Assembly: GCF_030657335.1 (NCBI RefSeq)
Contig: NZ_CP131039.1
Coordinates: forward strand, 1,938,501-2,002,500
From: Croceibacterium aestuarii
Lineage (GTDB): Bacteria; Pseudomonadota; Alphaproteobacteria; Sphingomonadales; Sphingomonadaceae
DNA: 64,000 nucleotides
Direction: 5' to 3'
Made by a program: the position numbers and the translations under genes. The notes beneath the pieces are model-generated. The model was not told the origin of the DNA and did not search any database. It saw nothing but the letters and a program-made list of their open reading frames with translations. Positions within the stretch are counted from its first letter, which is position 1. Every line of letters starts with the position of its first letter. Shown piece by piece: positions 35,934-44,359 of the stretch.

Positions 35934-37540
35934 CCTCCGCCAGGCCCACCCTTGTGCAGCGGGGCGGGGCCGTCGGGCCGGTCTCCACCGGCAGACCCCT
36001 CGTCCCATTCGATGTGGTAGAGGTCGAAGCGGCGGTCGGCGAGGTTGCGCACGGTTCCCTCGGCGCGGGCCCAGCTGAGATCGGCCAGGTTTACGTCGCT
36101 AATGGTCAGGGTCTCGACGTTCTCGCTCGCTTCGGCGGCGATGCCGTCGCGGGCGAAAGGGAAGTCGCAGGGGGTCAGGATGCAGCTCTGGGCGTACTGA
36201 ATGTCCATGTTGGCGACGTTGGGCAGGTTGCCGACGTTGCCGCTCATGACCACGAAACACTGGTTCTCGATCGCCCGCGCCGCGCAGCAATAGCGCACCC
36301 GCATATAACCCTGACGGCTGTCGGTGCAGAACGGCACGAAGATGATCCGCGCGCCTTCGTCCGCAAGCCGCCGGCTCAGTTCGGGGAATTCGGCGTCGTA
36401 ACAGATCTGCACCCCGATCGGTCCGCAGTCGGTCTGAATGACGTCGATCGAATCTCCGCCCCGGATGTTCCACCAGTAGGCTTCGTTGGGGGTGGGGTGG
36501 ATCTTTTCCTGCTCGTGGATCGATCCGTCGCGCAGGCAGACGTAGGCCACGTTGTGGATATCGCCGTCTTCCATCTGCGTGGGATGCGAGCCGCCGATGA
36601 TATTGATGTTGTAGCGCAGCGCCATCTCGCTCAGCGCCTTGCGAATGCGCGGTGTGTAGCGGCTCAGTGCCTCTATGCCCTCGATAGGGTTGAGCTCCTT
36701 CTCCTCCGCGCTCAGCAACATAAGCGTGAACATCTCGGGAAAGAGGATGAAGTCGGCCTCGTAATCCGCTGCAACATCTACGAAATAATCTACGTGGCCG
36801 ATGAATTCGTCGAAATTCTTAACTGCCCGGGCCTGGAGCTGGCAGGTGGCGATGCGCACGCTCTCCACCCCGCGCGGGACGCGAAACTTGGCGCTTTCCT
36901 CCTGGTCGACGAAGGGATTGCGCCAGACCATTTGCACGGCGTGACCGCGCGAACGAACGTCTTCGGGCAAGTATTTCTCGAGGATTCCGATCGGCTCGAA
37001 CCCGTTGGCCAGCTGAAAACGCAGGACCGGGTCATGCAGCTTTCCGGCGACGACCTGGTCGAGATAATCCTGCGGACTGTCGACCCGCCGCCAGAAGCGC
37101 TTGAGATTGGGCATGCGTCCGCCGAAGACGATGCCCTTGAGTTCGAGATGCTCTGCGAGCTTGCGCCGCTCCTCGTATAGCCTCCGGCCTATGCGCGTGC
37201 CTCGCACTTTCGGGTCGACGCACATCTCGTAGCCATAGAGGAAGTCGCCTGTGGGGTCGTGCCGGCTTCCGTAGCCGTTGCCGGTGATCTCGTCCCAAGT
37301 GTGCGGTTTCAGCGCCTTGTCGCCCGCTATGCGCATGGACGCGCAATAGCCTATGGTCTTGTCGTCGAGCACGGCGACAAAGCAGCCATCCGGGAAGTTG
37401 TTCAACTGCCCGCGGATTTCGCGCAGGGTGTAAGGCTCGAACTCGCCGTAGACCCGCTTCGCCAGCGCGGCGATCGCTCGCGCGTCGGACGGTTTGGCCT
37501 GCCTGACTTCGAGCCGCGCCTTGGCTTTCCGGTCAGCCAT
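35930..37540 (-). CDS. GNAT acetyltransferase fused to a carbon-nitrogen hydrolase
   Basis: A 536-residue two-domain protein. Residues about 10-200 are a GNAT domain (LEVRQAKPSDARAIAALAKR, YEMCVDPKVRGTRIGRRLYE). Residues about 225-500 are a nitrilase-superfamily domain with the complete triad E269 (FPEMFTL), K346 (HEQEKIHPT) and C380 (VQICYDAEFP). The fused family is known, but its amide substrate is not established. It begins 10 bases after icd on the same strand, so it is probably read from the icd promoter, and ends overlapping the convergent flavoprotein gene. Confidence 0.9.
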   Translation of the reverse strand: MADRKAKARLEVRQAKPSDARAIAALAKRVYGEFEPYTLREIRGQLNNFPDGCFVAVLDDKTIGYCASMRIAGDKALKPHTWDEITGNGYGSRHDPTGDFLYGYEMCVDPKVRGTRIGRRLYEERRKLAEHLELKGIVFGGRMPNLKRFWRRVDSPQDYLDQVVAGKLHDPVLRFQLANGFEPIGILEKYLPEDVRSRGHAVQMVWRNPFVDQEESAKFRVPRGVESVRIATCQLQARAVKNFDEFIGHVDYFVDVAADYEADFILFPEMFTLMLLSAEEKELNPIEGIEALSRYTPRIRKALSEMALRYNINIIGGSHPTQMEDGDIHNVAYVCLRDGSIHEQEKIHPTPNEAYWWNIRGGDSIDVIQTDCGPIGVQICYDAEFPELSRRLADEGARIIFVPFCTDSRQGYMRVRYCCAARAIENQCFVVMSGNVGNLPNVANMDIQYAQSCILTPCDFPFARDGIAAEASENVETLTISDVNLADLSWARAEGTVRNLADRRFDLYHIEWDEGSAGGDRPDGPAPLHKGGPGGG

Positions 37541-37550
37541 CAGTGCGGCT

Positions 37551-38774
37551 TTACGCCCAGCTCGCCATCTCCGTCTCGAGATTCTCGACGATGGCTTCGA
37601 AGAACTGTTCGGTGGTCATCCACGGCTGGTCCGGGCCGATCAGCAGCGCCAGGTCCTTGGTCATCTTGCCGTTCTCGACGGTGTCGACGCAGACCTTCTC
37701 GAGCGTTTCGGCAAAGCGCACCACGTCGGGCGTGTTGTCGAACCGGCCGCGATAGATCAGCCCGCGGGTCCAGGCGAAGATGCTGGCGATCGGGTTGGTG
37801 CTGGTCGCCTTGCCCTGCTCGTGCTGGCGATAGTGGCGCGTCACCGTGCCGTGCGCAGCTTCGGCCTCGACCGTCTTGCCGTCGGGGGTCATCAGCACCG
37901 AGGTCATCAGTCCGAGCGAGCCGAAGCCCTGCGCCACGACGTCCGACTGCACGTCGCCGTCGTAGTTCTTGCAGGCCCAGATGAACTTGCCGCTCCACTT
38001 GAGTGCGGCGGCGACCATGTCGTCGATCAGACGATGTTCGTAAGTGATCTTGGCTTCGGCAAACTTCTCTTTGAAGCCCTCGGTGTCGAACACTTCCTGG
38101 AACAGGTCCTTAAATCGCCCGTCATAGGCCTTGATGATGGTGTTCTTGGTGCTGAGGTAGACCGGCCAGCCGCGATCGAGGCCATAGTTGAAGCTGGCGC
38201 GGGCGAAATCGCGGATCGAATCGTCGAGATTGTACATCGCCATGGCCACGCCCGGGGCCTGGAACTGATAGACTTCGCGGTCGATCGTCTTGCCGTCGTC
38301 CCCCTCGAAGATCAGGCGTAGCTTGCCCGGGCCGGGGACGAGAAAGTCGGTGGCGCGGTACTGGTCGCCGAAGGCATGGCGCCCGACGACGATGGGATCC
38401 GTCCAGCCGGGCACGAGGCGCGGCACGTTGTCGATCACGATCGGCTCGCGGAAGATCGTACCGCCCAGGATATTTCGGATCGTCCCGTTGGGCGAGCGGT
38501 ACATGTGCTTGAGATGGAATTCCTCGACCCGCGCCTCGTCGGGCGTGATCGTCGCGCACTTCACGCCGACGCCGTACTTCTTGATCGCCTCGGCGGCGTC
38601 GACGGTGATCTGGTCGTCGGTCTCGTCGCGCTTCTGGATCGAGAGATCGTAATACTTGAGATCGACATCGAGGTAGGGCTGGATCAGCCGCTCGCGGATC
38701 CACTGCCAGATGATCCGCGTCATCTCGTCGCCGTCGATTTCCACGATCGGGTTCGCAACCTTGATCTTCGCCAT
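37551..38774 (-). CDS. icd: NADP-dependent isocitrate dehydrogenase
   Basis: A 407-residue homodimeric-type IDH that converts isocitrate to 2-oxoglutarate in the citrate cycle, producing NADPH. Family blocks are [79 protein letters not shown] and [16 protein letters not shown] start at ATG 38774 with AGGA upstream; ATG 38795 seven codons earlier is possible. The GNAT-nitrilase gene follows directly. Confidence 0.97.
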   Translation of the reverse strand: MAKIKVANPIVEIDGDEMTRIIWQWIRERLIQPYLDVDLKYYDLSIQKRDETDDQITVDAAEAIKKYGVGVKCATITPDEARVEEFHLKHMYRSPNGTIRNILGGTIFREPIVIDNVPRLVPGWTDPIVVGRHAFGDQYRATDFLVPGPGKLRLIFEGDDGKTIDREVYQFQAPGVAMAMYNLDDSIRDFARASFNYGLDRGWPVYLSTKNTIIKAYDGRFKDLFQEVFDTEGFKEKFAEAKITYEHRLIDDMVAAALKWSGKFIWACKNYDGDVQSDVVAQGFGSLGLMTSVLMTPDGKTVEAEAAHGTVTRHYRQHEQGKATSTNPIASIFAWTRGLIYRGRFDNTPDVVRFAETLEKVCVDTVENGKMTKDLALLIGPDQPWMTTEQFFEAIVENLETEMASWA

Positions 38775-38850
38775 GCGGTGTCCTGTCGTCTGCAATTAAG
38801 GGAGTTCGCCGCGCTCGTAACGGGCAGGCCCGGGGAGTGCAAGGCGGCCC

Positions 38851-39927
38851 TTAGGCAAGTCGCGTTGCGAGGATCACTTTCTCCAGGAGCGAAGGGGCGA
38901 AACGAACTGCGGACAGCGCAGCGGATGCCATTGCGGGACGCTCCGCCACTTGCCACGCGGCGCCTGCCCAGCGGATCGGTCCGGTCACGGCGCTATGGAA
39001 ATCGGCCTGGAACGTGGTCGAAGCCCGCGGGCCGCCCGTCAGCCAGGCCTTGGCGGCCGCCATTCCGCTGGCCACGGCGATATCGATGCCTTCGCCGGCG
39101 AGCGAAGGGATGACCGCGCACTGATCGCCCACGCGGAACACTCCGGGGCGCGTTTCGGCAGTGGACCAGCCGTATGGCACGGCGCCGATGGTATCGATCT
39201 GGGCCTCGGCCCAGTGCGGTTCAAGCCGCAAGCCGAAATGCGGATGCGTGCGGGCTAGCCCCCCCAGCAATGCGCGCGGATCGCCGCCGTGCGCTGCGAA
39301 CAGCGACTTGCGCAGCGCCATGCAGATGTTGGCTGCCCCGTCCTCCTGCAAGACGATTCCGGCATAACCGCCGGGGAACAGGTGTAGTTCGATACGGCCA
39401 GCGAGACGACGGGCGAGTCCGGCCGATGGCTGGATGCGTAAGCGCAGGCCCAGCGCAGGGTCGGCCGCCTCGCGCGGACGTCCGCTGCCGCGCACGTCGT
39501 GTTTGCCACTGGCGAGGAACAGGGCGCTGGCCGTGCGGTGGCTGCTGCGGCCGTGAAGTTCGAGGCCATCGACCTCTCGAATCGTGTCGACCTCAAGTGT
39601 CGAGCCCGCTTCGCTGGCCAGTGCGCGCAGGCGCGTGTCGAGCGCGTGACGCGAAAGACCCCAACAGGGCTGTGACAGGGTCACGTTCACCGATCTGCCC
39701 GGGCCGTAGAGCATCAGCGTGTCGACCCGGTGGGCGCCGAGCTCCTCGGGGCTGCAACCGAGCTGGCCGAGGCGCTGCGCGGTACGCCAGCTGAGAAAGC
39801 CGCCGCACAGCGCGTCGCCCGGCCGGGCGTTCCGGTCGATCAGAACCGGCTTGCCGCCACCACGGCCAAGTTCGATGGCTGCAGCGCACCCGGCCGGCCC
39901 GGCTCCCAGCACGACGACCTCGCTCAT
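38851..39927 (-). CDS. FAD-dependent oxidoreductase of a type III polyketide cluster
   Basis: A 358-residue flavoprotein resembling geranylgeranyl-reductase/FixC-type enzymes. It has VVVLGAGPAGCAAAIELGRG at the N-terminus for FAD binding and FRVGDQCAVIPSLAGEGIDI as the second FAD motif. It lies last in a minus-strand unit after the polyketide synthase and methyltransferase and overlaps the latter by four bases (ATGA). In known systems such as srsABC a flavoprotein oxidises the phenolic lipid made by the synthase; here that role is inferred from position. Confidence 0.85.
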   Translation of the reverse strand: MSEVVVLGAGPAGCAAAIELGRGGGKPVLIDRNARPGDALCGGFLSWRTAQRLGQLGCSPEELGAHRVDTLMLYGPGRSVNVTLSQPCWGLSRHALDTRLRALASEAGSTLEVDTIREVDGLELHGRSSHRTASALFLASGKHDVRGSGRPREAADPALGLRLRIQPSAGLARRLAGRIELHLFPGGYAGIVLQEDGAANICMALRKSLFAAHGGDPRALLGGLARTHPHFGLRLEPHWAEAQIDTIGAVPYGWSTAETRPGVFRVGDQCAVIPSLAGEGIDIAVASGMAAAKAWLTGGPRASTTFQADFHSAVTGPIRWAGAAWQVAERPAMASAALSAVRFAPSLLEKVILATRLA

Positions 39928-40610
39928 TGCAGCTGCTCGACGCAGAGGCGAAACGGAAACAACCGACTGACTTTCGCGCCATCGACCCCCGCTTCAGCGA
40001 GGATCGGCGGCCATTCGTCCGGCCGGTAGCTGCGCGCAATTGAGGTCTTGCCGTCGAGCCGGACGATCCGATGCCAGCCCATGGCGCGGGCCAGAATGGG
40101 GTAACCGAGCCAGGCGAAACCGTGACGGTGGAGATCGTTGATGAACCATCCGTCCCGCGCCTCGCGGTCCATGAAGCGCAGGAAAGCAACGAGCTGCTCG
40201 TGGCTCATGTGGTGCGCCACCAGGCTCGAGATGATGCAGTCAAACCCCTGGCCGCCCAGCGAAGCGTAATCGCCGGTCAGGTAGGCAATCGGATCGCCGG
40301 GCGAGGGCGAGCGTTCCGCGGCTGCCTTGCTCCGAGGGTTGAGGTCGATCCCCGTCAAGTGGGCGCGGATTCCTCGCCGCCTGGCCCAGCGCGCCACCTG
40401 GCGCAGCATATCGCCGTCGCCGAAGCCGACATCGAGGAGCGAGAACTCGCTCCGATTGCCAACGGCACGAGCGACAAAGTCGAGGGTCGGGCGGTGGGCG
40501 AAAGTTGCCCTGTTGACCTTGGCGAGGTCGGCAAGCACTGCGTGATATGTCGCGGCGTCGAGCGCCGGGTCGTCCATCAGCTCTTCGGCTTGCAGCCGCT
40601 CAGCAAGCAT
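39924..40610 (-). CDS. SAM-dependent methyltransferase of a type III polyketide cluster
   Basis: A 228-residue class I methyltransferase. SAM binding is by LLDVGFGDGDMLRQVARWAR and LTGIDLNPRSKAAAERS, followed by DCIISSLVAHHMSHEQLVAF and WFINDLHRHGFAWLGYPILA. I start at ATG 40610, which overlaps the polyketide synthase end by 11 bases; the longer frame upstream is only the other reading frame of that gene. It probably methylates the synthase product, by position between synthase and flavoprotein. Confidence 0.87.
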   Translation of the reverse strand: MLAERLQAEELMDDPALDAATYHAVLADLAKVNRATFAHRPTLDFVARAVGNRSEFSLLDVGFGDGDMLRQVARWARRRGIRAHLTGIDLNPRSKAAAERSPSPGDPIAYLTGDYASLGGQGFDCIISSLVAHHMSHEQLVAFLRFMDREARDGWFINDLHRHGFAWLGYPILARAMGWHRIVRLDGKTSIARSYRPDEWPPILAEAGVDGAKVSRLFPFRLCVEQLQ

Positions 40611-41670
40611 CGCCGTCGGTCCAGCCGAAGCGGAAACCTTCCATCGCCAGTCCCGGCCCGAAGGCCAGCACGACGCCCCGGTCCGGATGGCGGGGCAGGA
40701 CTTGCTCGAGAACGAAAAGCACCGTCGAGGACGACATGTTTCCGTAGTTGCGCAGGACGGCACGCGATTCGGTCAGGGCTTGTGCGGGCAGGTCGAAGGC
40801 CCTTTCCACCGCGTCGAGGATCGATGCGCCGCCCGGATGAACTGCCCAGGCATCGATATCGGCAGCCTCGCCGCCATCGACAATACGGCTTGCCAGATCG
40901 GGATCGGCCAGCGCTTGGCTCAACCGGCGCGGAACAGCGCCGGAGAGGTTCATCAGGAATCCGGTATCGCCGATCGTCCAGGTTATCAGGTCGCTGCTTT
41001 CCTGGAGAGTGGCCGAGAGGCCTTCGCCGATGGCCAGCCCCGGACCCTCGCATGAGATGATCGCCGCGGCGGCCCCGTCGCTGAACTGGGCCATTGCCAG
41101 CGTCGCCTCGAGATCGGCTTCCTGCTGCAGATGCAGGCTGCATAATTCGACCGTCACGACGAGCACCTTCGCGCCCGGATTGGCCCGAGCCAGATGCCCA
41201 CCGGTGCGTAGCGCTGTCGCCCCGGCATAGCAGCCCATAAAGCCGATCAGCGTGCGCTCGACGTCTCCCGCCAAGCCAAGTTCGCGGGCGATGATCTGAT
41301 CGACGCCCGGGGCGATGAAACCGGTGCAGCTGGCGAGCACTAGATGCGTGACGCCGTCGATGTCGGGAAGCTTGCGGATTGCCGCCAGCGCAAGCGGGGG
41401 AGCCTCGCGGGCATAGATTGCCATGCGCTGCGCCGTCGTCGGGCTCGCGCCGCTGCTGTAGACGCCGCCGGGCGAGAGGTCGGCGGCCTCGCCGAGAACC
41501 GACCATCGGTGTTCGATGCCCGATCGTTCGGCCATGCGGTCGAAAAGCTTCGCATCGCGCTTGTCGGTCAGGATTTCGCCCGCCCAGCGCCGATAGGTCT
41601 CTTCAACGTCCTGCGTGGGGCAGGCGCTAGCGATCGCGTTGATCCGCGCTCCCGGAATTTGTGCTGGCAT
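40600..41670 (-). CDS. Type III polyketide synthase (chalcone synthase-like)
   Basis: A 356-residue homodimeric condensing enzyme that extends an acyl-CoA starter with malonyl-CoA and cyclises it. The catalytic triad is visible: C147 in FMGCYAGATAL, H278 in WAVHPGGASIL and N311 in NYGNMSSSTV. The C-terminal block is VVLAFGPGLAMEGFRFGW. The starter and product cannot be read from sequence; alkylpyrones or alkylresorcinols are the common bacterial products. It leads a three-gene unit with a methyltransferase and a flavoprotein. The start 41670 has AGCAGGTG before it. tRNA-Val lies upstream on the same strand. Confidence 0.93.
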   Translation of the reverse strand: MPAQIPGARINAIASACPTQDVEETYRRWAGEILTDKRDAKLFDRMAERSGIEHRWSVLGEAADLSPGGVYSSGASPTTAQRMAIYAREAPPLALAAIRKLPDIDGVTHLVLASCTGFIAPGVDQIIARELGLAGDVERTLIGFMGCYAGATALRTGGHLARANPGAKVLVVTVELCSLHLQQEADLEATLAMAQFSDGAAAAIISCEGPGLAIGEGLSATLQESSDLITWTIGDTGFLMNLSGAVPRRLSQALADPDLASRIVDGGEAADIDAWAVHPGGASILDAVERAFDLPAQALTESRAVLRNYGNMSSSTVLFVLEQVLPRHPDRGVVLAFGPGLAMEGFRFGWTDGDAC

Positions 41671-41711
41671 TCACCTGCTAACGGTCGAGGGGGACTTTGG
41701 TGGCAGTAGCA

Positions 41712-41741
41712 TAAAGAAAAAGCGCCGCTCGCGCGACGCTT
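41712..41741 (-). terminator. Terminator after tRNA-Val
   Basis: On the minus strand the sequence forms a nine-base stem (41741-41733 with 41728-41720, one G-T wobble) with a GCGA loop, followed by TTTTTCTTTAT. It lies 16 bases past the tRNA 3' end and separates it from the polyketide synthase gene. Confidence 0.75.
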
Positions 41742-41756
41742 CCTCCACTTGCCCGA

Positions 41757-41831
41757 TGGTGGGCGTACCAAGGTTCGAACTTGGGACCCCTGCGATGTCA
41801 ACACAGTGCTCTACCACTGAGCTATACGCCC
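41757..41831 (-). tRNA. tRNA-Val (anticodon GAC)
   Basis: A 75-base cloverleaf read on the minus strand. The acceptor arms are GGGCGTA and TACGCCC, the D arm contains TAGCTCAGTGGTAGAGC, the anticodon stem-loop is CTGTG-TTGACAT-CGCAG with anticodon GAC, and the T arm holds GGTTCGAAC-type sequence (CCAAGTTCGAACCTTGG). The discriminator A and the CCA end are encoded (41760-41757). It reads valine codons GUC and GUU. Confidence 0.96.
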
Positions 41832-41883
41832 GTACCATCGGGAGGCGCGCCAATAGCCTCGCCTCGGTGCGGTGGCAAGTGGG

Positions 41884-42258
41884 TTAGAGAGAAACGCTCT
41901 GTGCGTCTTCGAACATGCGCTCCACTTCGAGCACGAGATCGCGAAGATGGAACGGTTTCGAGAGGACTTTCGCCTGAGGAGCAGTGCGATTCGGGCGTAG
42001 AGAGACGGCGGCAAAGCCGGTGATGAACATCACTTTCGTACGGGGGCTGACTTCCGAGCAGCGCTGCGCCAGTTCGATGCCATCCATTTCCGGCATCACG
42101 ATATCGGACAGCAGGAGGTCGAATTCGCCATCTTCGAGCAAAGGGAGCGCCATAGTTCCGCGGTCCACCGCGTAGACTTCGTAACCCGCGTTTTCGAGCG
42201 CCCGGGAGAGATAGGCGCGCATCGCCTGATCGTCTTCGGCTAACAAGATGCGGATCAT
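41884..42258 (-). CDS. cpdR: Single-domain response regulator CpdR
   Basis: A 124-residue receiver-only protein. Acidic pocket residues are in LLAEDDQAM, the phospho-acceptor is D52 in LLLSDIVMPEMDG, and KPFHLRDLVLEVERM closes the domain. The FITGFAAVSL and AKVLSKPFHLRDL segments match CpdR, which when unphosphorylated delivers ClpXP to cell-cycle proteins and is controlled by CckA through ChpT. CckA is encoded in this window at 20.3 kb. It is divergent from the N-formylglutamate amidohydrolase gene. Confidence 0.92.
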   Translation of the reverse strand: MIRILLAEDDQAMRAYLSRALENAGYEVYAVDRGTMALPLLEDGEFDLLLSDIVMPEMDGIELAQRCSEVSPRTKVMFITGFAAVSLRPNRTAPQAKVLSKPFHLRDLVLEVERMFEDAQSVSL

Positions 42259-42373
42259 TCGACTGGCCTCCGTTTCAGGCCGGTCCCTTAGCGCGGGGCC
42301 GTTAAGAATCCTTCCAGCAAATCCCAGGTGACCAGCTTTGACACAGCCTCATACGCCGGGCAGCTAGGTGTGG

Positions 42374-43318
42374 ATGATCGATTCGACAGAGGACTCCGCG
42401 GATTTGCCCCTTGCAGGGTACGGCGCGATTCCCGGCGCCCCGAGTCGACCAACCTTTTCGCTCCTTCGTCGCAACCCTTCGCCGATTCCCGTCTTCATCG
42501 CCGTTCCCCACGCGGGACGTAGTTACCCGCGCGCGTTACTCGCCCAGATGCGTGACCCGGTCGGGGTCGGGATTCGGCTCGAGGACCGTCATGTCGACCT
42601 GATTGCCCGCGAAATGGCGCGCGCTACAGGGGCGGGTTTGCTCGTCGCCCATGCTCCGCGGGCAATGATCGACCTCAACCGGGCGCCCGACGAAATGGAT
42701 TGGGACATGCTGGCCAGCGGGCGTCCAGACGGCTGCGGCTCGATCCGAGTCTCACGCCGTGCGCGCGGCGGACTCGGCTTGGTCCCGCGCCGGCTGCCGG
42801 GGACGGGCGAGATTTGGAAGCAGCGGCTGACCAACCAGGATTTCCAGCGCCGCATCGAAGAAATCCACGTGCCCTACCATGCCGCCCTGACAGACGAACT
42901 TACGACGTTGCAGCTCCGCTGGGGGCAGGCCTTGTTGATCGACCTGCATTCGATGCCCCCGCTGTCGACCGTGCGAGATCGCCATCAGGCGGCCGAGTTC
43001 GTAATTGGAGATCGCTTCGGCAGCTCATGTTCTGGCGCGTTGTGTGCCGCGGCTTTCGGTCACTTTGCCGGCGCCGGCCGCCGTGCAGCGCACAACAGGC
43101 CCTACGCGGGCGGCTATGTGCTCGATCGCCACGCAGCGCCGACTCGCGGAATACATGCGATACAAGTGGAAGTGTGCCGCGGAGCATATCTCGATGCCGA
43201 ACTGCGCGAGCCCGGCCCGGGGTTTGCCGCCACCTGCGCATTGCTGACCGGGTTGGTGCGCCGGCTCGCGGACGAAATGGGCATGCTCGGTCAGCCGGCG
43301 AGTCTCGCGGCCGAGTGA
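42374..43318 (+). CDS. N-formylglutamate amidohydrolase family protein
   Basis: A 314-residue zinc hydrolase of the FGase family, which releases glutamate from N-formylglutamate in histidine degradation or acts on related N-formyl or amidated substrates. Diagnostic parts are VFIAVPHAGRSYPRALL, LEDRHVDLIAREMARATGAG, APRAMIDLNRAPDEMD, ALLIDLHSMPPL and NRPYAGGYVLDRHAAPTRGI. ATG 42374 is used; GTG 42368 two codons earlier is also possible. No other hut genes are here, so the substrate is unproven. A TTGACA hexamer is at 42338-42343, but I cannot see a good -10. Confidence 0.88.
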   Translation: MIDSTEDSADLPLAGYGAIPGAPSRPTFSLLRRNPSPIPVFIAVPHAGRSYPRALLAQMRDPVGVGIRLEDRHVDLIAREMARATGAGLLVAHAPRAMIDLNRAPDEMDWDMLASGRPDGCGSIRVSRRARGGLGLVPRRLPGTGEIWKQRLTNQDFQRRIEEIHVPYHAALTDELTTLQLRWGQALLIDLHSMPPLSTVRDRHQAAEFVIGDRFGSSCSGALCAAAFGHFAGAGRRAAHNRPYAGGYVLDRHAAPTRGIHAIQVEVCRGAYLDAELREPGPGFAATCALLTGLVRRLADEMGMLGQPASLAAE

Positions 43319-43326
43319 CCGGCAAG

Positions 43327-43359
43327 AAAAAACCACCTCGTGCATTACGCACGAGGTGG
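43327..43359 (-). terminator. Terminator downstream of the SapC-family gene
   Basis: Arms 43333-43343 and 43349-43359 (CCACCTCGTGC and complement) pair perfectly with a five-base loop. On the minus strand the stem is followed by six T residues (43332-43327). It lies 132 bases past the sapC-type stop and nine bases past the convergent gene's stop. Confidence 0.8.
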
Positions 43360-43491
43360 CCAAGGTTCAGGGAGGAGGCGCACCGAAGTGCACCTATCCG
43401 AACAGGCCATGAGGGAAGCGCTATCCGGACCTTGTCAATCTAGGTTTGCAAGCCCTTGGGTTCAAGGGTGCAAAAGTCGCAAATTGTCGCG

Positions 43492-44295
43492 TCAGACGGA
43501 AGCTTCGACGTCCGCCGTCCGGGCGTCGCCAGCGGCGGATTTCGGCTCCCAGCCCTGTTCGACCTGCTTCGCAAAAATCACCCGCATGCGGTCGAGCGAA
43601 AACAGATGGGCGTAGATCAGTGGCAGAAGGCCGTTCTGGTTCCAGGTCCGCAGCTGGTCGCCGCGCAGTTCGCGTAGCTTGTCCTGGTCGACCATCATGA
43701 AGCCGCGGTAGACGTAGGGCCGATCAGGTTCCTCGTTGCGCTGGATCGAAACCTCGCCCTGCATCAGCAAGTCGGTCTTCTTGAGTTCCTCGATAAAATT
43801 CCGCGTGCGCAGGCCCGCTTCCTCGAACGACTGATTGAACTGCAGCAGTCCCTGGGTGTGCTCGGTCGCGGTTTCACCGTCGAAGAGGGCCACCCCCTCG
43901 TCGCCTTCGGCGACAAGGTCGCTGCTAGGGTCGAAGCACAGCGACATGTTTTCCGAATTCGCATCGAGCCGCGCGAGCAGGAATGGGTAACGCCGAATGT
44001 AGGCCGGGATGTAGACCGGTTCGCGGACCGTGCCATCGTCCTCGAAAAAAGTGTTGAGCCCTTCGTTGAGGCCCATGAGCGCCAGCGGTACCGGGTTATC
44101 GCCCTGAGAGAAGACGATCGGGAAGTCGCGCGACGCCAGGACGAACTCGTCGCTGGTCAGCGGAATGGCGTGCTGCTTGGCGACCCACGGCGCCTTGTCG
44201 GTCGACTTGGCGCGATATTTGCCGTGATCGCGGCTGTTGAGCGGCGTGAGATCGTTGTAGAAAAGGGGCAGTTGCGGTTGCGGCGCGCTGGCCAT
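43492..44295 (-). CDS. SapC family protein
   Basis: A 267-residue protein of the SapC family, named for a gene linked to S-layer protein export in Campylobacter and common in sphingomonads. It begins PQPQLPLFYNDLTPLNSRDH and shows HAIPLTSDEFVLASRDFPIV, PVYIPAYIRRYPFLLARLD and MVDQDKLRELRGDQLRTW. No signal peptide or membrane helix is seen. The start at ATG 44295 follows GGAGAG; the frame upstream is unrelated. It is 64 bases after the FAD oxidase gene on the same strand. Its actual role is unclear. Confidence 0.9.
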   Translation of the reverse strand: MASAPQPQLPLFYNDLTPLNSRDHGKYRAKSTDKAPWVAKQHAIPLTSDEFVLASRDFPIVFSQGDNPVPLALMGLNEGLNTFFEDDGTVREPVYIPAYIRRYPFLLARLDANSENMSLCFDPSSDLVAEGDEGVALFDGETATEHTQGLLQFNQSFEEAGLRTRNFIEELKKTDLLMQGEVSIQRNEEPDRPYVYRGFMMVDQDKLRELRGDQLRTWNQNGLLPLIYAHLFSLDRMRVIFAKQVEQGWEPKSAAGDARTADVEASV

Positions 44296-44359
44296 CGTTC
44301 TCTCCGGAAAAGCTGCTTGGTGCGGCCCTTTGCGGGCCCGGCGGTACGAACCGCGCGCT

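Noticed and set aside
42338-42366. TTGACA as a housekeeping promoter for the N-formylglutamate amidohydrolase gene.
   Set aside because: No acceptable -10 hexamer at 16-18 bases (CAGCTA at the expected place).
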